Positions 21,901 through 33,229 of a stretch of 64,000 bases of DNA are shown here, in pieces (positions within the stretch are counted from its first letter, which is position 1; the number at the start of each line of letters is the position of its first letter). The DNA is taken from assembly GCA_950295325.1 (NCBI GenBank), contig OX485805.1, positions 12,062,501 through 12,126,500 of the forward strand, written 5' to 3'. The translations under genes and the position numbers were made by a program. The notes beneath the pieces are model-generated. The model was not told the origin of the DNA. It did no database searches and was given only the letters and a program-made list of their open reading frames with translations. Origin of the DNA: Polytrichum commune (taxonomy: Eukaryota > Streptophyta > Polytrichopsida > Polytrichales > Polytrichaceae).

Positions 21901-23556
21901 TTGTTTAGTGCAATATTGGGTGACCGGACAAAATACGCCACCAGGGTAAATGATGCTAAAACCAACACCCCACCCAGAACCCACATCCGAAAATTTTGCA
22001 CAATAGATTTATATTGGTTTGTGAGGATGTCTACCACCTTAACATAAAAATTCCGGTGTTGCTTTTGGATCATCCACCAACACCTTGGTAAACCTTTATA
22101 ACTTTTGCATACAAAATTCAACTAAAACACATTTTGGTGCATGGGATTCCCCTGTCAATTGCTAACAAGAAATCTTTTTTTAAGTCTGCCAAAGATAATA
22201 ATAATATCATCTATGCTAGAGCAACGATTGGAGCATCATCTACCCTGGACAAAGGATGCTGGATGCAGCTCGAGAGTGAGTTACCAAAACTTTCATTCGT
22301 AGACTGAGCCTAGCTTTTGATGCAAGTTCCGGATAAGTTTTACTCTCCTCCAGGTTCTCAGGGCTTTCCAGTGACCGCTTTTCCAGATGTTTTGCAGCAA
22401 AGCTCCACGATTCCTTTGTTCTCGAGTACTTTGAACGTTCAGAGCGGCTCGCTGCTTAATACAACATGTCTTCCCCGCATTGCTACAGCGCTCGTACTCC
22501 ACTTACATGCAGCCCTTGTAAAGTGACTGGAAAGGAGGTGTCCACAATATTGCTTTGGGGTTATGGTGCAGAGGGAGGAAGGGGATGCAAGAACGGACAC
22601 TACAAGGTTTGTGGCCCCATTGTCAACACTTCCAACTCCACATACATTTTTGGTCGTTGGATCGGCTCAAGAATCGTCCGATCCAGTTAGCAACTATGTA
22701 TCGTGCAGATCCCCCCATATCAAGTTTGACATTCGGAGTTGAGGTGCAAGAATTATAGGAGGTCAACGTGAAGATTATTGAGGGATTGTTTTTCTACTCA
22801 CATGATTGTGTAGGTCTTTCCTTTGAGTTGTGTTGACTACGAATTTGAGCGCACAACTCAATCATAAGATGACATGTCTTTTTGGTGTCCATTCTCCATC
22901 CAGTCTTCACAACAAGCCTTGTCATGTACCACGCAAATATAGGTATCCATATAAGAGTGACCATACAAGGGTCCACCACGCACCTTAGTGAGACCCCAAC
23001 TCCACAATCAACATTGATCATCCAAACAACTCCAAGAACCATCTCATCTAGTTAGCAACTACAAATCAGGCAAACTCTCGTTTCAAATTACTAAAACCGA
23101 AATTGGACACAACTTTAGCTCTAAGAGATCAAAGTGAAAATTTTCTATTAACCATTACATTTAAACCTTTTCCAGTTAGTGAATTGTCGAACCTAGAACG
23201 ATCTCTAGTTTGAGATAAATCCCATAATTACACACGTCTCTTCGATGCCCATTCTTAACTACACTTGTGTCATATATAGGGCCGCCCAAGTATAAATGAC
23301 CAATCGACAAGAATGACCACATAAGACCCACATAATACGCTACTTGAGATCGTTTGGTTCCACTTGGCACCGCGTGCACTCTATCCCGGGTCCCCATGTT
23401 GAATGGCCTTGTGTGTCTTTGGGTGATGAAATGCCTTGACAACGTTTCCATTTGTCTAAACAAGCGGGGGCGCCCATATATATATATATAGTACCTTCCG
23501 TCGTATAAGTAAGAAGGCCGCGTGGTGACTTGGCCCTCATCAGCCCCCACTTATTA
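18996..23556. other. No gene recognised; remnants of dispersed repeats
   Basis: 20400-20575 matches 36258-36425 (GAATGCATGGTATCAATA, TTATTTGGGT, CCATTCTAAACCAT). 22625-22790 and 22990-23130 resemble the 55.6-kb tandem units (ACTCCACA, CCAGTTAGCAACTA). 22875-22965 and 23235-23300 resemble the family at 46.6/59.8 kb. A short (TA)n lies at 23478-23490. Open frames here are short and lack domain motifs. Confidence 0.5.
20400..20575 (+). repeat. Dispersed repeat (copy 1 of 2)
   Basis: Shares GAATGCATGGTATCAATA, a tract of the form ATGGTAnCAAAGAACC, TTATTTGGGT and CCATTCTAAACCAT with 36258-36425 in the same orientation. No terminal repeats or frame. Confidence 0.65.
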
Positions 23557-24641
23557 CAGTCTAACCTTGATAATGTCACCCTTGTTAATAGAACACCTTG
23601 ATATTGTCACCTAAAAGTTTAAAACCGATTTTCATAGTGTAAAACTCCCTTGTTATTATCCCTATCACGCTTGGTAATGTCACTATTTTTTTCCAAAATC
23701 CGTAGTGTAAATGTGATAATACCAAGTATGGATGGATTGTATGTGATGGTTGGATGGACAGATTGTAGTAGCCGAAAGGGTCATGCGCCGCCCCTGTGAT
23801 AAATGCAATGCTATTCTTGGAACTTGATCAAAGTTGGAACTTGCAAACCATTAGAAATGGTTGGAGAAAGTCCGCCATATTGCCTACAGAGTGGAATGCA
23901 GATATCAACAATTTTGATGAACGTATGAAGTCCAAAATGGAGGAAGCAGCTTTGGAATTGGGCAATCTCATCACCGCATTGAATTTGGGTTTGGATGTCG
24001 AAAGCAAGCATGTAGAAAAGCTTTGTCCTTTGGAGTACATAAACATGGAAAGTGAAGATGATTTTGAGGTGGAATATTCTACTGAGGAGCTTGTGCAATT
24101 AGTGCAAGATGGCGAACATGTTCTTGATTTCATGGAAGTAGACCCATTGATTGTTGATAACAGTTATGATGAGTCTAAAGTAGTGAAGCTAAGCGATGCA
24201 CAAAAATATGCAAAAGATGTTTTAAATTTTATGGCTAGCCAAGGTTCCTTAGATTTTCAACACTCTGGAGTTGTTAGGAATGAAAAAAATCCATGACAAA
24301 CTCATTAGAATTGGTGTTGCACATTTAACATCAACAAAACAATGTGACATTAGAAGCTTCTTTGTCTCTAGTGAGGTCTTTAACTGATCTCAATGACACA
24401 TTATGATGTGCTCTTGTTGTTATTCACAATTTCGAATTAGATTTTACATTCAAAAACATTGAAGTCTCGTATTTGTTATTTTTTTTTACATTGTAATTTT
24501 ATTTTGATTTTCTACCTATTTTTTTGATAATATCACATTATGCACAAATCTTCAAAATGTGACATTATCAAATATGTCACACCTTGTTTATATCACTCTT
24601 TTTGGTGAAACGGATGGTGTGACATTATCAAGGTTAGACTG
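23557..24641. mobile_element. pogo/Tigger-like (Tc1/mariner superfamily) element, internally deleted
   Basis: Both ends read inward CAGTCTAACCTTGATAATGT followed by CAC, a perfect inverted repeat of 23 bases, and both are flanked by TA (23555-23556 and 24642-24643), the target of this superfamily; CAGT-type ends are typical of pogo relatives. Copies of the core GATAATGTCAC recur inside near both ends (about 23597, 23670, 24559), a layout expected of transposase binding sites. At 1,085 bp, with only the C-terminal transposase part, it cannot be autonomous. Confidence 0.9.
23796..24296 (+). pseudogene. C-terminal fragment of a pogo/Tigger-type DDE transposase
   Basis: The open frame begins at an internal ATG but the deletion point must be just upstream. 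The phrase LQTIRNGWRKSAILPTEW matches the helical segment after the DDE_1 catalytic core, where pogo/Tigger/jerky proteins have a T-I-x-N-x-[WF]-R-K-[AS]-x-[IF] pattern. The rest is acidic (DDFEVEYSTEELVQLVQDGE) and ends at 24296. The HTH and the catalytic residues are absent. It has no internal stop, so the element may have been copied recently. Family call from motif and terminal repeats together. Confidence 0.75.
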
Positions 24642-26365
24642 TAGTGCTGAGCTCCAGTGTGAGCTCCCCGGCGCAAAATAGTTACCATCATTGCCTCGTT
24701 TTCCACAACACAAGACATCAGATGTACTTACCCTGAGAGATCTCGTCCACTTAATGGCTCATGATGTATTACGGTCCCAAATCTGTAGTGATTGTCGTCG
24801 ATCCTTCTACGAAATTAAGATCAACTTATTACCCTCTTACAAGCCAGTGGCGAAACTTTCAAGAGCGTTGCCCGTCAATGGCGACACTTGGTGTCTTCCA
24901 TATCTCATCTGGGGGAAAATTCCATCGCCAAGGAACAACGGACATTTCTCCTGCTAATATTCAAGTCTAATGATTTCCTGTGCAGCATGCTGCAGCAGCA
25001 GCAAGCAAAGCAGCTGTAGTAGATATATATAGAGGAGGCGCTTTGAAGTACTTACCCTCATTCATTCGTTCGTTCATTCACGCCGAAATAATTTATCCTC
25101 CAAGCCAGGGTTTCAACACAGAAAACTGATCTAGAAGTACACTGACTTGATGAGTTCCCTTCTCCAAAAGATTGCGTTGTGGGCGCTCGTTTAAAATAGT
25201 ACCACGCTGTCGGGTCGTGGCCATATATAAGTTAGTTAGAAATCGAGATTTCTTAATTTCCAGGGGCTCTACTCGATCTTCATCTGATGAGGAAAACCAA
25301 ACACGACGCTTTCTCCGAAGCGCGACTTTTAATGCACATTTTTTTACCCCAAATCTTGGACCAACATGTTACGTCTGCCACGCACCAACCCCCTTCGATC
25401 GATAGCATCTCATTTTGTACTCATGGGGTTGTAGCTAGGAAGTGCGCCTTGTAAGAGAGCTCTAAGCTCCACTTTCCTATGATCAAACTAGTTAGAGTTT
25501 ATCGGTACAAATTAGTACAGCCTCCTTTTAAAAAGAGTGCTCCTTGTAGGGGGGATCGTAGCTCATGTAGGGGGCAGCCTCCAATGGCGAACGCACTAAA
25601 TTATCCCTAAGATCTTGTTATCTACTTTGAACTCTGTACTTTGAGATGTTAGAGTTAGGTCATCTTGCGATTACATGTTAGATCTTGCATCTCCCATCTA
25701 AGATACGCTAGGGTATGTAGTGCTTATAGAACTCTCGCTTTAGGCGCTGAGTGTGCCTACTATTATTACAATGGTAAAGATTTAGGTGTTTCTTGTAAGC
25801 AATCGAAAGGGGATGCCAACGCACCAAAGTGTGCCGTTTTTTAATTTCACATGCAATAAGTGTTTAGGATTTTTATAGTTGACCCAAAACCAACACATGA
25901 CATGATGTTAAGGTGGAGGGCATGCTCAAAATCATTATAAATTGTTGGTTCAAAAATTTTAGGGTGTTGATTCTAGGTGGGGTGATGGTTTTAGCATGCT
26001 CTACTTTATAGTTATATTTGAGTGTTGAATTGCAAGCCTTGTTATTACGAACAAAGTTCAAAAAGACACGGGTTAAGATAAGGATATTGCATTGCATGCT
26101 AAAATTTGTTAATCGTTCATCAGGAGTGCTAGGTCATGATTGAGGAAGTTGGAGACCATTGAGATAGAGTCGTCTTTCACATTTTGTTGTGTCCGAGACA
26201 CAACCTTCTAGTACATTAGTGCAACCAAGACATAACGGTACGGGTATGATGCTTGATCGCCTTAGTAGCGAGTGTTAATCATTCTAAGCTCAACTCTTCA
26301 ACATGATTAGAAAGGCCTCTACGAACAAATTAGAAAGAAAAAGGACATGTTAACTTGACCTAAAC
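24642..26365. other. No gene recognised
   Basis: Mixed-composition DNA. A TATA-like run lies at 25024-25031 followed by purine-rich sequence, but no coding frame follows. 25440-25800 is a set of short G/C blocks with no inverted repeats I could pair. Confidence 0.5.
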
Positions 26366-26719
26366 TTATAACCTTTGTATCTCAACTCTAATCTTGAAAC
26401 TTGAGATGAAAATCTTTGTGATTTGAAAATGCCAACGGACCGAGCTAGCCATTCCAAGTTCAATCCAATGGCCAAGATAGTTCATAAGTTTGGAAGTGCC
26501 CACAATAAGGTTACGCAAGTTACTGCCTCCAATGTGGCCCGTACGCTCCCCAAAAGTGTGTTTCAAGTCATGGAACATACACCTAATCACATTAAAAACA
26601 CGTCTTGCTGCATCCTCATCTTCTTCTTCTCCTTCTTCTTCTTTGGCTGCTTCGCGAGCTTGTATCTTTGTCATCTCATCAGTGGGTTTTTCACCATCAT
26701 CCACTTTTTGATGATGCAC
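26366..26719 (-). CDS. Hypothetical coding fragment with acidic run
   Basis: A 117-codon minus-strand frame begins MHHQKVDDGEKPTDEMTKIQ, has a Glu/Asp-rich run (KEEEGEEEDEDAARR, encoded by CTT/TCT repeats), then a less biased segment, RVFNVIRCMFHDLKHTFGER. The second half looks coding in composition. No family is recognised and no neighbouring exon could be joined. It may be part of a transposon protein, or a chance frame driven by the TTC/TTCT microsatellite. Confidence 0.25.
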   Translation of the reverse strand: MHHQKVDDGEKPTDEMTKIQAREAAKEEEGEEEDEDAARRVFNVIRCMFHDLKHTFGERTGHIGGSNLRNLIVGTSKLMNYLGHWIELGMASSVRWHFQITKIFISSFKIRVEIQRL

Positions 26720-27347
26720 AGGCAGTACATAATGCTATCAGCAATTCCATTTGGCGACTAACTTACTCGGCCTGCACTGCAGCAGCCCCAATTTTTGAAT
26801 ATCTAGACTCCGGCTTTAACTGAATTCTGAATGTTGGATAATGTACTTTAACTTCTGGGCATGCCATCCAAAAAGGTCTTTTGTGCATTAAATGCGTACA
26901 GGATGCACTGCCTCCACTAGATGGCACTCCCATAAGTTCTTACAGCCTCTCACTTTCAATCAGAAACCACGCTTACACATTATACCTCATCGACAATTAA
27001 TTACAGAAGACAGATTGGCGGAAACACAAACAAGGATGTACGCTACACACATACAATATACAGAGAAGCTCATCAGAGCAGCCCTGGTGATGACGACTTG
27101 TGTGTCAGAGCCCAGGGAAAGCGTCGATAACTCGCATTCAATTCAATCCCATCAGTAAGTCTCTGTGTAAGTGAGCAAGTAAATCGACCTACACTAGCTA
27201 GCAACTTAAGCGAGGATCATTAACTGACTCGATCAAGGTTAGTGACGGCGGGATATATAGGTGGTAATAGAGGGGATGGAGGTAGCTCTAAGTTAGTGTG
27301 CCTGAATCAAGTGATGCACCATTGGAATTGCAGTTGCTTAACCACTA

Positions 27348-27395
27348 CACCGTTGATGGCATTTAGTGTCACTTACTATTTGGGATGACGGGATG
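27348..27395 (+). mobile_element. Solo left end of the TA-flanked ATTTAGTGTCAC MITE family
   Basis: TA followed by CACCGTTGATGGCATTTAGT and GTCACTTACTATTTGG matches the inward ends of the elements at 31932, 39693 and 43343. No matching right end is seen within 1 kb, so the copy is truncated or highly diverged. Confidence 0.5.
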
Positions 27396-28483
27396 CAATA
27401 ACTTCTCATTCAAGGGGTCTACCTTTTACTAGCAAAGAGTCGAAGAGGTCGTTCAGACGTTATAGAACATAACATACTTTGCTTGGTTAAAATATTACAT
27501 TCTCGATAAATAGTTACAGTGTCGCGTAACTCCGAGTGGTAAGTGATACTCAATACCAAAAATAATGCGGTTCTCTTCCCCTAGATGATTTCACGATTTA
27601 CTAAAACAATAGACTTTCAAACCCGTCTAGCGGAAAGGAACCAATGGTAAAGAAACTGGCGATATGGAACTGTGATTCTTGTAGGGAAGGCATCTCCATC
27701 GTCACTGTGTTGCATCCTTCTCCAATTCCTACTCCAAAACATAAGTAGAGGAGCTTGTGGAGTACTACATGTCGAAGGCACAACCCATTTGTGTTCTTTT
27801 TATGATATTATAGTCCTAAAAATATGAGCAACATGCCAAATTTGTGTGAGACGATAATGAACTTGTGTTAATACTCTTCAAATCTTTATTAACTACTTCA
27901 CACTCAATAATGAATACACTTGAGAAAAGACCCATGTGTTCAAATAAGGAATCGACAAAACATGGACTTCCGATAACCATAACTAACTCAAAGGAGGTCC
28001 GACTTTCAAATAGGTTTTTCCGTCAACGTTTCATCATCGATCGTCTAATCATGCAAACACAACTCTGAAGGACCTTAATCAGCATCAACACAAGGTGTCC
28101 GAGAACTAGGAAAAAGGAACCGAGAACAACAACCACAATGTTCCTAAACACCGCCGTGGATGGGATTGCATTTCACCCCCATTACGTCTGCGTTTAGAGT
28201 GCAATAAGTGAGCTGGTGGGGATCCATATCACACAGGGTTAAGCAAACTGATGAGTCCACCACCGCAACTCGATCAAGCGACAGATCACCAGAAGAGTCG
28301 CCGGGAAAAGGTGTCATGATTATGAAACTTGCAGAGTCGACAACGCTTCAGCAGCACTGTAGTAAGGTTTGTAAGGATGTAAGGAAGGGAGGAAGGAAGG
28401 AACACCGAAGCCCAGCCCGACAGATCGCGCTAGGTACGGACATGAGCCAGCTTCGGAAGGGGTTTCAGTTCCAATGGGACGAT

Positions 28484-28485
<2 letters not shown>

Positions 28486-28516
<31 letters not shown>
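28486..28516. repeat. (TA)n microsatellite
   Basis: Uninterrupted TA dinucleotides followed by TATATATATGTGTGTGTCTC. Confidence 0.95.
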
Positions 28517-28517
<1 letters not shown>

Positions 28518-28749
28518 ATATATATATGTGTGTGTCTCTGTGTGTGTATACATAAAATAAGTTAGCGAGGACTCCCTCCTTGAGTACGACAATCATATAC
28601 ATCACTCATGCTTGCTGCTGCTGCTGCAGCGTCCGCAGTGGCAGGCTTATGAGGCTTGTGAGGTTTACTACATAGCTAGGGTAGTGCTGCTACAGGCACT
28701 AACTAGTATACGATGCCACTATGATACCGGCTGGCTATATATTGCCTGC

Positions 28750-28771
28750 ATACATACATACATACATACAT
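28750..28771 (+). repeat. (CATA)n microsatellite
   Basis: Five CATA/TACA tetranucleotide units. Confidence 0.9.
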
Positions 28772-30215
28772 CACCTCACCTCCTTTGCAGTGGGGTTTCG
28801 TTTCAAGTGCGTGCGGGGTTGGCAGGCTGAAGTGCACCCTAGCTTCTTGTCCTATCCCCATGCAATGCACTCACCGCTGCAGGGGCACGCACCCCAAAAC
28901 GTGGCCACACTGGGTGCACTTCGCCAAGCTTCTCGTGCTCCTGGGGGGGGGGGGGGCTCAGTACCAGCTAGTATTCAACTCCTCACGTAGCTAGCTAGCT
29001 GGCGGCTATGGAGGGTGGTGGAGGGCGAGGGTGGGAAAAACCCAACTTTTTCCCAGCTGATGCATTGGGTTTTTGGTTTTAATGTAAAAAAATAAAAATA
29101 AAATAAAAACTGGTTTTTTATGAATAAAACTATGGTTCTATTCGAGCACGTGGCAGTCGGCACCATCATTGGCAGATGTTACGTCCTCGATCTTGTAATC
29201 TCAACTCGTCTGCAATGTAAACTAATAAGATCGGATTTTGTTGGACCTTAGATGATTGGAGAACCCAACTGTAAAAAACCGCGTGGTGCCAACCTTGGTG
29301 GAGGGGGAGGAGGGAAGTACTTTCATGTACCGATCGAGCATACCCGTCATTCATCTTGCACAAAAGCCTTGAAATTAGTATGTAGCTTGGAGGTTGGTTT
29401 TTTTAGTTGATCGGGTGCCATAATTAGTTTTAAAGATCCGTGTTCGGTTTGCACAAGGTTGTTTGAGATGAAACAATAACAAATCAACAAGGGGGTCCGG
29501 TGTTTTTTGTTGGATGGGTGGGAGGTATGCTCGTGTACGATAATTTCCTCTCTGGTTCACTAGATGTGTTGATGTGATGCACGTGTGCGTATAGAAGTGT
29601 ATAAGGGACGCTTGAGATGGGGGTCCATGGTCCAAGAGCGTAGGGGACCAAGTTGAAGCAAATTGAGGCAAATTGAACTCTTGAACCACACTCTCCTTTG
29701 GGCCCTACCTTCCATTTTGGTTCTCAATCACGTGAGCTCTCCCTTGAGCTTCATTTCTTGGTTCGGACCATTAGTATGAACAAGGAGTAAGCAACACAAC
29801 TAGCTCATTGGTATGCAACCCAACCATCAATCTCCAAATCGCCGAAAGACTCCCCCGCCTACAAAACATACTTAGGGCCGAACTAAACGCATGTATTAAT
29901 AGCGATAACCACTACACAACACCATCACCAAGAACACTTTTACCCTCACATACAACTTAAATAGTAGTTAGCTAGTAAATAACCACATATGTCAACCATC
30001 ATTCTAACACAACCACCCTGACAAACTACTCATCGCAACCATAATCAACCAAAGTGTGTGGTCCACCCACAAAATTACAATACAAAAAGTTTGAGCACAC
30101 ACTAGCATAATAGGCAATGAAATTGCCATTAAGTGCCTCACATAGCTAGTACTCAACAAAAGAAAGCTTGACAATAAGTAAACCTCCATAGAACCACGGT
30201 CCATAGAAAAGCACA

Positions 30216-30240
30216 ACCCCCCTCCCCCCCCCCCCCCCCC
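30216..30240. repeat. Poly-C tract
   Basis: C6 followed by T and C17. Similar long C or G runs occur at 28943, 43987, 53273 and 63019; lengths in such runs are prone to sequencing error. Confidence 0.85.
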
Positions 30241-30487
30241 TCTCCCTTTGCGGGAAACACGTTACTTAAAAGGAGCCCACCTCTAGAAAGGAAGAAAGTA
30301 CCTTATTATGAAAGCTCGGTAACACATGAACATGGAAAGGAAGAACAGGCTCCCAACCACGTCGGTACTAAAATGAACCGATGTTATATTTCTTTTATTT
30401 CATTATTGTGTTTCCCACCAAAATGATACCATTTAGGAGACACCTCACTTTGCCTCTTCTCGGTCTTGGACCCTCATCCAAAGGTCT

Positions 30488-30829
30488 TTGGTCTTTAATG
30501 CTACCCATTGGCTAGTGGGAAAAACACATCAAGTTGTGTGGAACTCTTTGATTGACTATGTTAGACGTGAGTGGCAAAGTACCCTTCTGGACTTGGGAAA
30601 AAATATGAACGTTGCTAATGAAGATGTGCTTAAAGAATTTGACAAGGATTGGAGTGTCAAAGGTCTCAATGATACTCGTAGCAATTTAGTGGTTACTTGG
30701 AAGGTTTGGCCCTAGATGGGCATTATTTCTTGAATTCCTTTGGCTCACGATTTCTTCCAAGACGTTTATGTTTTTTCCTTGCAATTGAATTTGTTTCAAT
30801 TTGTGCCAAAAAAAAAGTAAAAAAAAGGC
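30488..30829 (+). pseudogene. LINE-like 3' end: C-terminal ORF fragment plus 3' UTR and A-rich tail
   Basis: A 75-codon frame reads NSLIDYVRREWQSTLLDLGK, then VLKEFDKDWSVKGLNDTRSN and LVVTWKVWP before a stop at 30713-30715. It is followed by about 90 bases of untranslated sequence and an A-rich tail (A9, GT, A8) at 30808-30826. A short C-terminal frame, 3' UTR and A tail is the shape of a 5'-truncated non-LTR retrotransposon. The end of the UTR (TTCAATTTGTGCCA before the A-run) resembles 33787-33812. I infer LINE origin from this shape; the peptide itself is not a named domain. Confidence 0.5.
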
Positions 30830-30884
30830 TTCGGTCCAATTTGCACCTCTCGGCTACATAGCGACTTAGGTTTTAAGTTATGAT

Positions 30885-31020
30885 CCTCTTCCAGCTGGCC
30901 GCTCAGTTATTTGTTGTTGTCCATGATTTGCATTCCAGTGGTGTAAAATAATCCATTTGTTAGCATGTCGTTAAACATGAATGTTTAATATTCAAACTCA
31001 TTTGAAATGTGTGCATTACC
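30885..31020 (+). repeat. Local repeat, copy 1 of 3
   Basis: Carries TTGTTGTCC, GTTAGCATGTCGTTAA, GAATGTTTAATATTCAAAC and CATTTGAAATGTG, found again in order at 31640-31760 and 32380-32505. The three copies lie within 1.6 kb. Confidence 0.7.
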
Positions 31021-31639
31021 AACATATGAGTACCAAACAATCGTCCTACGTCAGTGAAAGAACAATGCAAATCTACCATTATGATGCATTTGTAGATTTT
31101 CAAATGACACATGTTAATAGCCCAAGACTCATATGCTTGTATTGGTAATATTATAGTTTTTACATAGGTACATGAACATGTTTCGCATATTTTTGTCCAA
31201 ACTCCAAAGCCATACTTTGGAAATCCCGTAGTTAGGTACTTAAGTTTGAGTTAGGCTCTCTCTTTCACCTGGTCACTCATGTGGACTCTAGACATGTTCA
31301 AAAACACCAGTTTCAAAGTGGAGATGGTTGGGCCAAGGTGAAACGATTTTGATCTTGACACGTGCCTAACCTTGGCAAGCTTGGTTTCAAGTCAGTCCTT
31401 CTTTGATTGGGAATAAATTATGTCAATTTTCAACTCCGACCCAAGACAACAGTTTGCAAGCCTTTAAACCTCCGTTTCCAATTGGAGTTGGAAACATACG
31501 GCTTTAACCAGAAAAAAAAGGAGGGACCAACCTTGAAACCATGCTCCTCAAAGTTAGGCACATGTTAAGGCCGCAACTCTTTCACCTTGACTAACTAGAC
31601 TCCGTTTCAAAACCGGCGTTCTTAGACATGTGTGACCTC

Positions 31640-31760
31640 CCCTTTCAGCTGTCTGATGTTATCCAGATTTTGCACTCCGGTATGTGTGACTAATCCATTA
31701 GTTAGCATGTCGCCAAGAATGAATGTTAAGATTCGAACCCATTTGAGCACTCTCATTCTT
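31640..31760 (+). repeat. Local repeat, copy 2 of 3
   Basis: CAGCTGTCTGATGTTATCC, GTGTGACTAATCCATTAGTT, AGCATGTCGCCAAGAATGAA and CCCATTTGAGCAC match the other copies. It ends about 80 bases before the nested inverted repeat at 31837. Confidence 0.7.
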
Positions 31761-31836
31761 ACATAAACATACAAGTAGATATTGCATGTCTTTGCGTCCG
31801 TTGTCACACTTTGAAAACTCTGTGCCTAGCTACATT

Positions 31837-32329
31837 GTTTTGTCTAATTAGTGTGGGTTACCATTTGGCGGCACGTGTTGCTATACCATGTTATTGAGAG
31901 TATCATCTTTGGCCCTTAAAAAACAGAACTACACAAAATATGATATTTAGTGTTTGATTAGATTTAGTGTTTTACCACCCTACTCTGCTCAACACTAATT
32001 TTCAATTCTTTGATAATTAGTGTTAGACATAAATGCGCCGCCGCCGTCTTCTTTGTTGCCACCTCTTTCCTAGAAACACTAAATTCGTGCATGTAACTTT
32101 CACATATTACCATAGATGATATTTAGTGTTGGAGTTTACATTTAATGTTACTTACTTTCATAGGGTTAGTGATATTTAGTGTAGTGTTCGTATGTAGTGT
32201 ATCTAACACTAAACATCATATTTAGTGTAGTTAGTATGCACATGGAAGAATATGATATAACCTAGTTGGTAAAAAACCACAGCATCAGTAACTCCGCACA
32301 GTAACCCACACTAATTAATTAGACAAAAC
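31837..32329. mobile_element. Outer inverted-repeat element, 493 bp, host of a nested MITE
   Basis: GTTTTGTCTAATTAGTGTG at the left end and CACACTAATTAATTAGACAA plus AAC at the right end are inverted repeats continued by GGTTAC/GTAACC, with one 4-base difference. No clear target duplication. A TA-flanked MITE lies inside (31932-32227). Confidence 0.65.
31932..32227. mobile_element. TA-flanked MITE, 296 bp, nested
   Basis: Reads TA|CACAAAATATGATATTTAGT at the left and ACTAAACATCATATTTAGTG|TA at the right: inverted repeats of about 25 bases, with TA on both sides. TATTTAGTGTT words recur within it. Non-coding. Confidence 0.75.
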
Positions 32330-32379
32330 GGTGTCCTTAGTTAAAGTTCAAAGTTATCCTGGAATTTCTTATGGGCGGC

Positions 32380-32505
32380 CACTCAGCTGTCTTTTGTTGT
32401 CCGGTTGTTGCATTCGGGCAGTGTGACTAATTTGTCCGTTAGCCTGTCGTTAAGGAATGAATGTTAATATTCAAGCCCACTCGAACCGTGTAAATGCTTT
32501 TAATC
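32380..32505 (+). repeat. Local repeat, copy 3 of 3
   Basis: CAGCTGTCTTTTGTTGTCC, GTGTGACTAATTTGTCCGTT and AGCCTGTCGTTAAGGAATGA align with copies 1 and 2. Confidence 0.7.
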
Positions 32506-32543
32506 TGCCTCACTGATTACATGACTCACCACTGCCAGTTTGC

Positions 32544-32700
32544 ATGACCGGTGGCCAACTATATATCTTATCTTACATATCCCAATCCCTAGAGATAACG
32601 GATTGTGCCACTTTTGGCTCTTACAACGTCGCTAAAAATGAGGCACACTCTTTGTTGGAATGTCCTCTTACACCCCCACAAAGTGGATCCTTTATATATA
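32544..32700 (+). pseudogene. Reverse-transcriptase C-terminal zinc-knuckle remnant (LINE-like)
   Basis: The frame reads SLEITDCATFGSYNVAKNEA and HSLLECPLT. The related copy at 58.75 kb, read across two frames, gives NRLCHFCSYNAVESEAHF and VLGCPLY. Together they suggest an ancestor of the form R-x-C-x-x-C-x(4-5)-V-E-x-E-x-H-F-x-L-x-C-P, the pattern found at the end of LINE reverse transcriptases. The fragment is frame-damaged and ends where the MULE MITE at 32801 begins to approach. Confidence 0.5.
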
Positions 32701-32800
32701 CCACGTATGAACTGAACAAATGTGAGTGTAAGAAAGGGGTATTATTTGAGGCATCGGCGGCATACACAGTACACATAACGGATATGGGTTGTGTTTTCTG

Positions 32801-33046
32801 GGCCGGGGATTTGTGGCACTCACTTAGAATCATCCATGCGGATGAAAAAAACACAGGAATCATCTAAATGGCTATTTTTGGGAAATTTGATTCCGGAAAT
32901 AGAGTCAAAGGCCCCGAATTAGTCTAGTAACGTCACATTCGAATGAATCGGCCCTCAATCCCATAGGGGGGCTTTTTTTATTGGAGCCACTTCATCCACG
33001 ATATCTTGGATGGATGATTCTAAGTGAGTGCCACGAATCCCCAACA
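32801..33046. mobile_element. 246-bp MULE-type MITE with 9-bp target duplication (copy 1)
   Basis: Inverted ends: GGCCGGGGATTTGTGGCACT at the left and AGTGCCACGAATCCCCAACA at the right, continuing for more than 30 bases (ACTTAGAATCATCC / GGATGATTCTAAGT). The 9-mer TGTTTTCTG flanks it at 32792-32800 and 33047-33055. Nine-base duplications are the signature of Mutator-like transposition. A nearly identical copy lies at 57909-58155. Confidence 0.9.
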
Positions 33047-33229
33047 TGTTTTCTGCAGTGTGTACATTTCGAAAAAGGTTGTTAATAATGTTGAAGTGAA
33101 GGTAGATGCATGGGAAGGGAACCTAGGGTTTAAAGGGAGAAAAAAAAATTGGCAATAGATTTGTTAGGTTCATCCCATTCACGTTTCATCCATTGTCGTC
33201 ATGTGTTACTAGTTTTCGATGACTACCTT

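Larger units (their letters stand above)
26720..30480. other. No gene recognised; microsatellites and homopolymers
   Basis: Contains the left end of a TA-flanked MITE at 27348, (TA)n at 28486-28516, (CATA)n at 28750-28771, a 14-base G run at 28943-28956 and a C-rich tract at 30216-30240. 29395-29560 carries TTGTTGGATGGGTGGGAGGTATGCTCGTGTAC, similar in pattern to 49170-49200 and 34380-34410, a dispersed family that I could not delimit. Confidence 0.5.

Noticed and set aside
24660-24960. Ribosomal-RNA-like look of this mixed-composition stretch
   Set aside because: No conserved rRNA segment could be recognised on either strand.
25024-25031. TATATATA as a core promoter
   Set aside because: No coding frame or transcript signal downstream; AT-rich words are common in this DNA.
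28248-28300. Hammerhead-ribozyme-like core CTGATGAG
   Set aside because: No GAAA partner and no pairing stems at the required spacing; a chance match.
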